From contig NZ_JAJKFK010000002.1 of NCBI RefSeq assembly GCF_021653975.1, positions 1 to 64,000 on the forward strand: 64,000 nt of DNA, written 5' to 3'. The notes under the pieces were generated by a model that ran no database searches, was not told the origin of the DNA, and was given only the letters and a program-made list of their open reading frames with translations. The translations under genes and the position numbers were made by a program. This document shows, one piece after another, positions 63,389 to 64,000 of this stretch. Positions within the stretch are counted from its first letter, which is position 1. Each line of letters opens with the position of its first letter. This DNA is from Amycolatopsis sp. GM8 (lineage in GTDB: Bacteria; Actinomycetota; Actinomycetes; Mycobacteriales; Pseudonocardiaceae).

Positions 63389-63398
63389 GCCCAGAACA

Positions 63399-64000
63399 TT
63401 ACCCAGCGAGCGCGATGGCACCACGCAGGGCGCCGTCGTCGGCGAACCTGGCCGGCACCACCTCGGGCGGGAACGGCACGGCCCGCGCCAGCCGTTCCCG
63501 CAGCGCGGGCAGGATCACGTCGTTCGAACCGGCCAGCCCACCACCGACCGCGATCCGCCGCGGATCCAGTGTGATGGCCAGGTTCGCCAGTTGCACCGAC
63601 AACTCCTCGAGCGCCCCCGACACCAGCCCCTTCGCCGTCGGGTCCCGCCTCGCCAGGGCGAACAGCTCCGCCGCCGTCACCGGACGCCCCAGCACCTCGC
63701 TCGCGAACAATCCCAAACCGCGCCCGCCGACGACCTGCTCCAGCGGCGCCATCCCGGCCGCGAAGCCCTCGTCACCGCCGTCGCGCAGGTTGTAGCCGAT
63801 CTCCCCCGCCGCCCCGTTCGCGCCGGTCAGCACCTTCCCGCCGACGATGATCGCCGCCGCGACGCCGGTGCCGAGCGACAGGAACACCGCCGGATCCGCG
63901 CCCGCCAGCGCTCCCCACCGCGACTCCGCTAGACCGGCCGCCTTCACGTCCGTGCCCACGGTGACGGGTGCGCTGAACTCCGCCGCCACCAGCTCGCGCA
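63399..64000 (-). CDS. ROK-family sugar kinase/regulator (C-terminal part)
   Basis: Partial: the visible ~200 residues contain FLSLGTGVAAAIIVGGKVLTGANGAAGEIGY, in pieces the ROK signature LSLGTGVAAAII and GANGAAGEIG, and a second block RRIAVGGGLAGS. The usual CXCGXXGC zinc cluster between them is not present: the segment reads NLRDGGDEGFAAGM, so this branch lacks the ROK zinc site. N-terminus lies beyond base 64000. Likely phosphorylates a hexose, but substrate is unknown. Confidence 0.85.
   Translation of the reverse strand, partial: RELVAAEFSAPVTVGTDVKAAGLAESRWGALAGADPAVFLSLGTGVAAAIIVGGKVLTGANGAAGEIGYNLRDGGDEGFAAGMAPLEQVVGGRGLGLFASEVLGRPVTAAELFALARRDPTAKGLVSGALEELSVQLANLAITLDPRRIAVGGGLAGSNDVILPALRERLARAVPFPPEVVPARFADDGALRGAIALAG

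Overview
The window is high-GC actinobacterial chromosome, most like a mycelial Pseudonocardiales member (an Amycolatopsis-type genome; this is inferred from gene content and protein style, not from a database search). It holds the core ribosomal-protein and RNA-polymerase neighbourhood, flanked and interrupted by a type VII secretion (ESX-4-like) locus, a T7SS cargo-type cassette and a complete mce lipid-import operon.

Layout. 1-8477: ESX-4-like machinery: eccC (partial, minus), eccD and mycP (plus), a methionine aminopeptidase inserted behind two near-identical palindromes, eccB (minus) divergent from eccE (plus), then a 35-codon micro-ORF and a 240-aa protein resembling a degenerate FtsK/EccC domain, joined by ATGA overlaps. 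8478-17579: truA, rplQ, rpoA, rpsD, rpsK, a 66-aa unrecognised ORF, rpsM, rpmJ, infA, a second map, adk, secY, a small membrane protein, then rplO. 17576-26836: the spc and S10 ribosomal-protein genes from rpmD to rpsJ, with a structured S10 leader and promoter at 26840-27106. 27150-31480: tuf, fusA, rpsG, rpsL. All of these core genes are on the minus strand.

31992-35152 (plus) carries a YbaB-like gene, an EspC-like small T7SS protein with a YxxxE motif, a 398-aa WXG-type substrate candidate and two tandem membrane-anchored paralogues, the second frameshifted. 35194-42995 (minus) has a 49-aa small protein, the rpoC terminator, rpoC and rpoB, with strong promoter candidates upstream of rpoB. 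43382-43912 is an unrecognised gene. 44004-55309 (minus) is a full mce operon: mceG, yrbE pair, mceABCDEF and two Mce-associated proteins, chained by 4-nt overlaps. 55497-56030 is a decayed mazEF remnant. 56083-60879 (minus) is rplL, rplJ, rplA, rplK, nusG, secE and tRNA-Trp, interrupted by one divergent membrane protein gene. 61048-64000 holds an aminotransferase, a 147-bp imperfect palindrome, a hadA/hadB-like dehydratase pair and a partial ROK kinase.

The translation, secretion and envelope genes are normal and intact. The unusual material is in the small ORFs inside operons (7651-7758, 12217-12417), a truA gene with no ATG, GTG or TTG start covering its conserved N-terminus, RNA hairpins at several intra-operon junctions, the large palindrome at 62358-62504, and the T7SS cargo-type cassette. 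No CRISPR array, insertion sequence, prophage or rRNA gene was seen.
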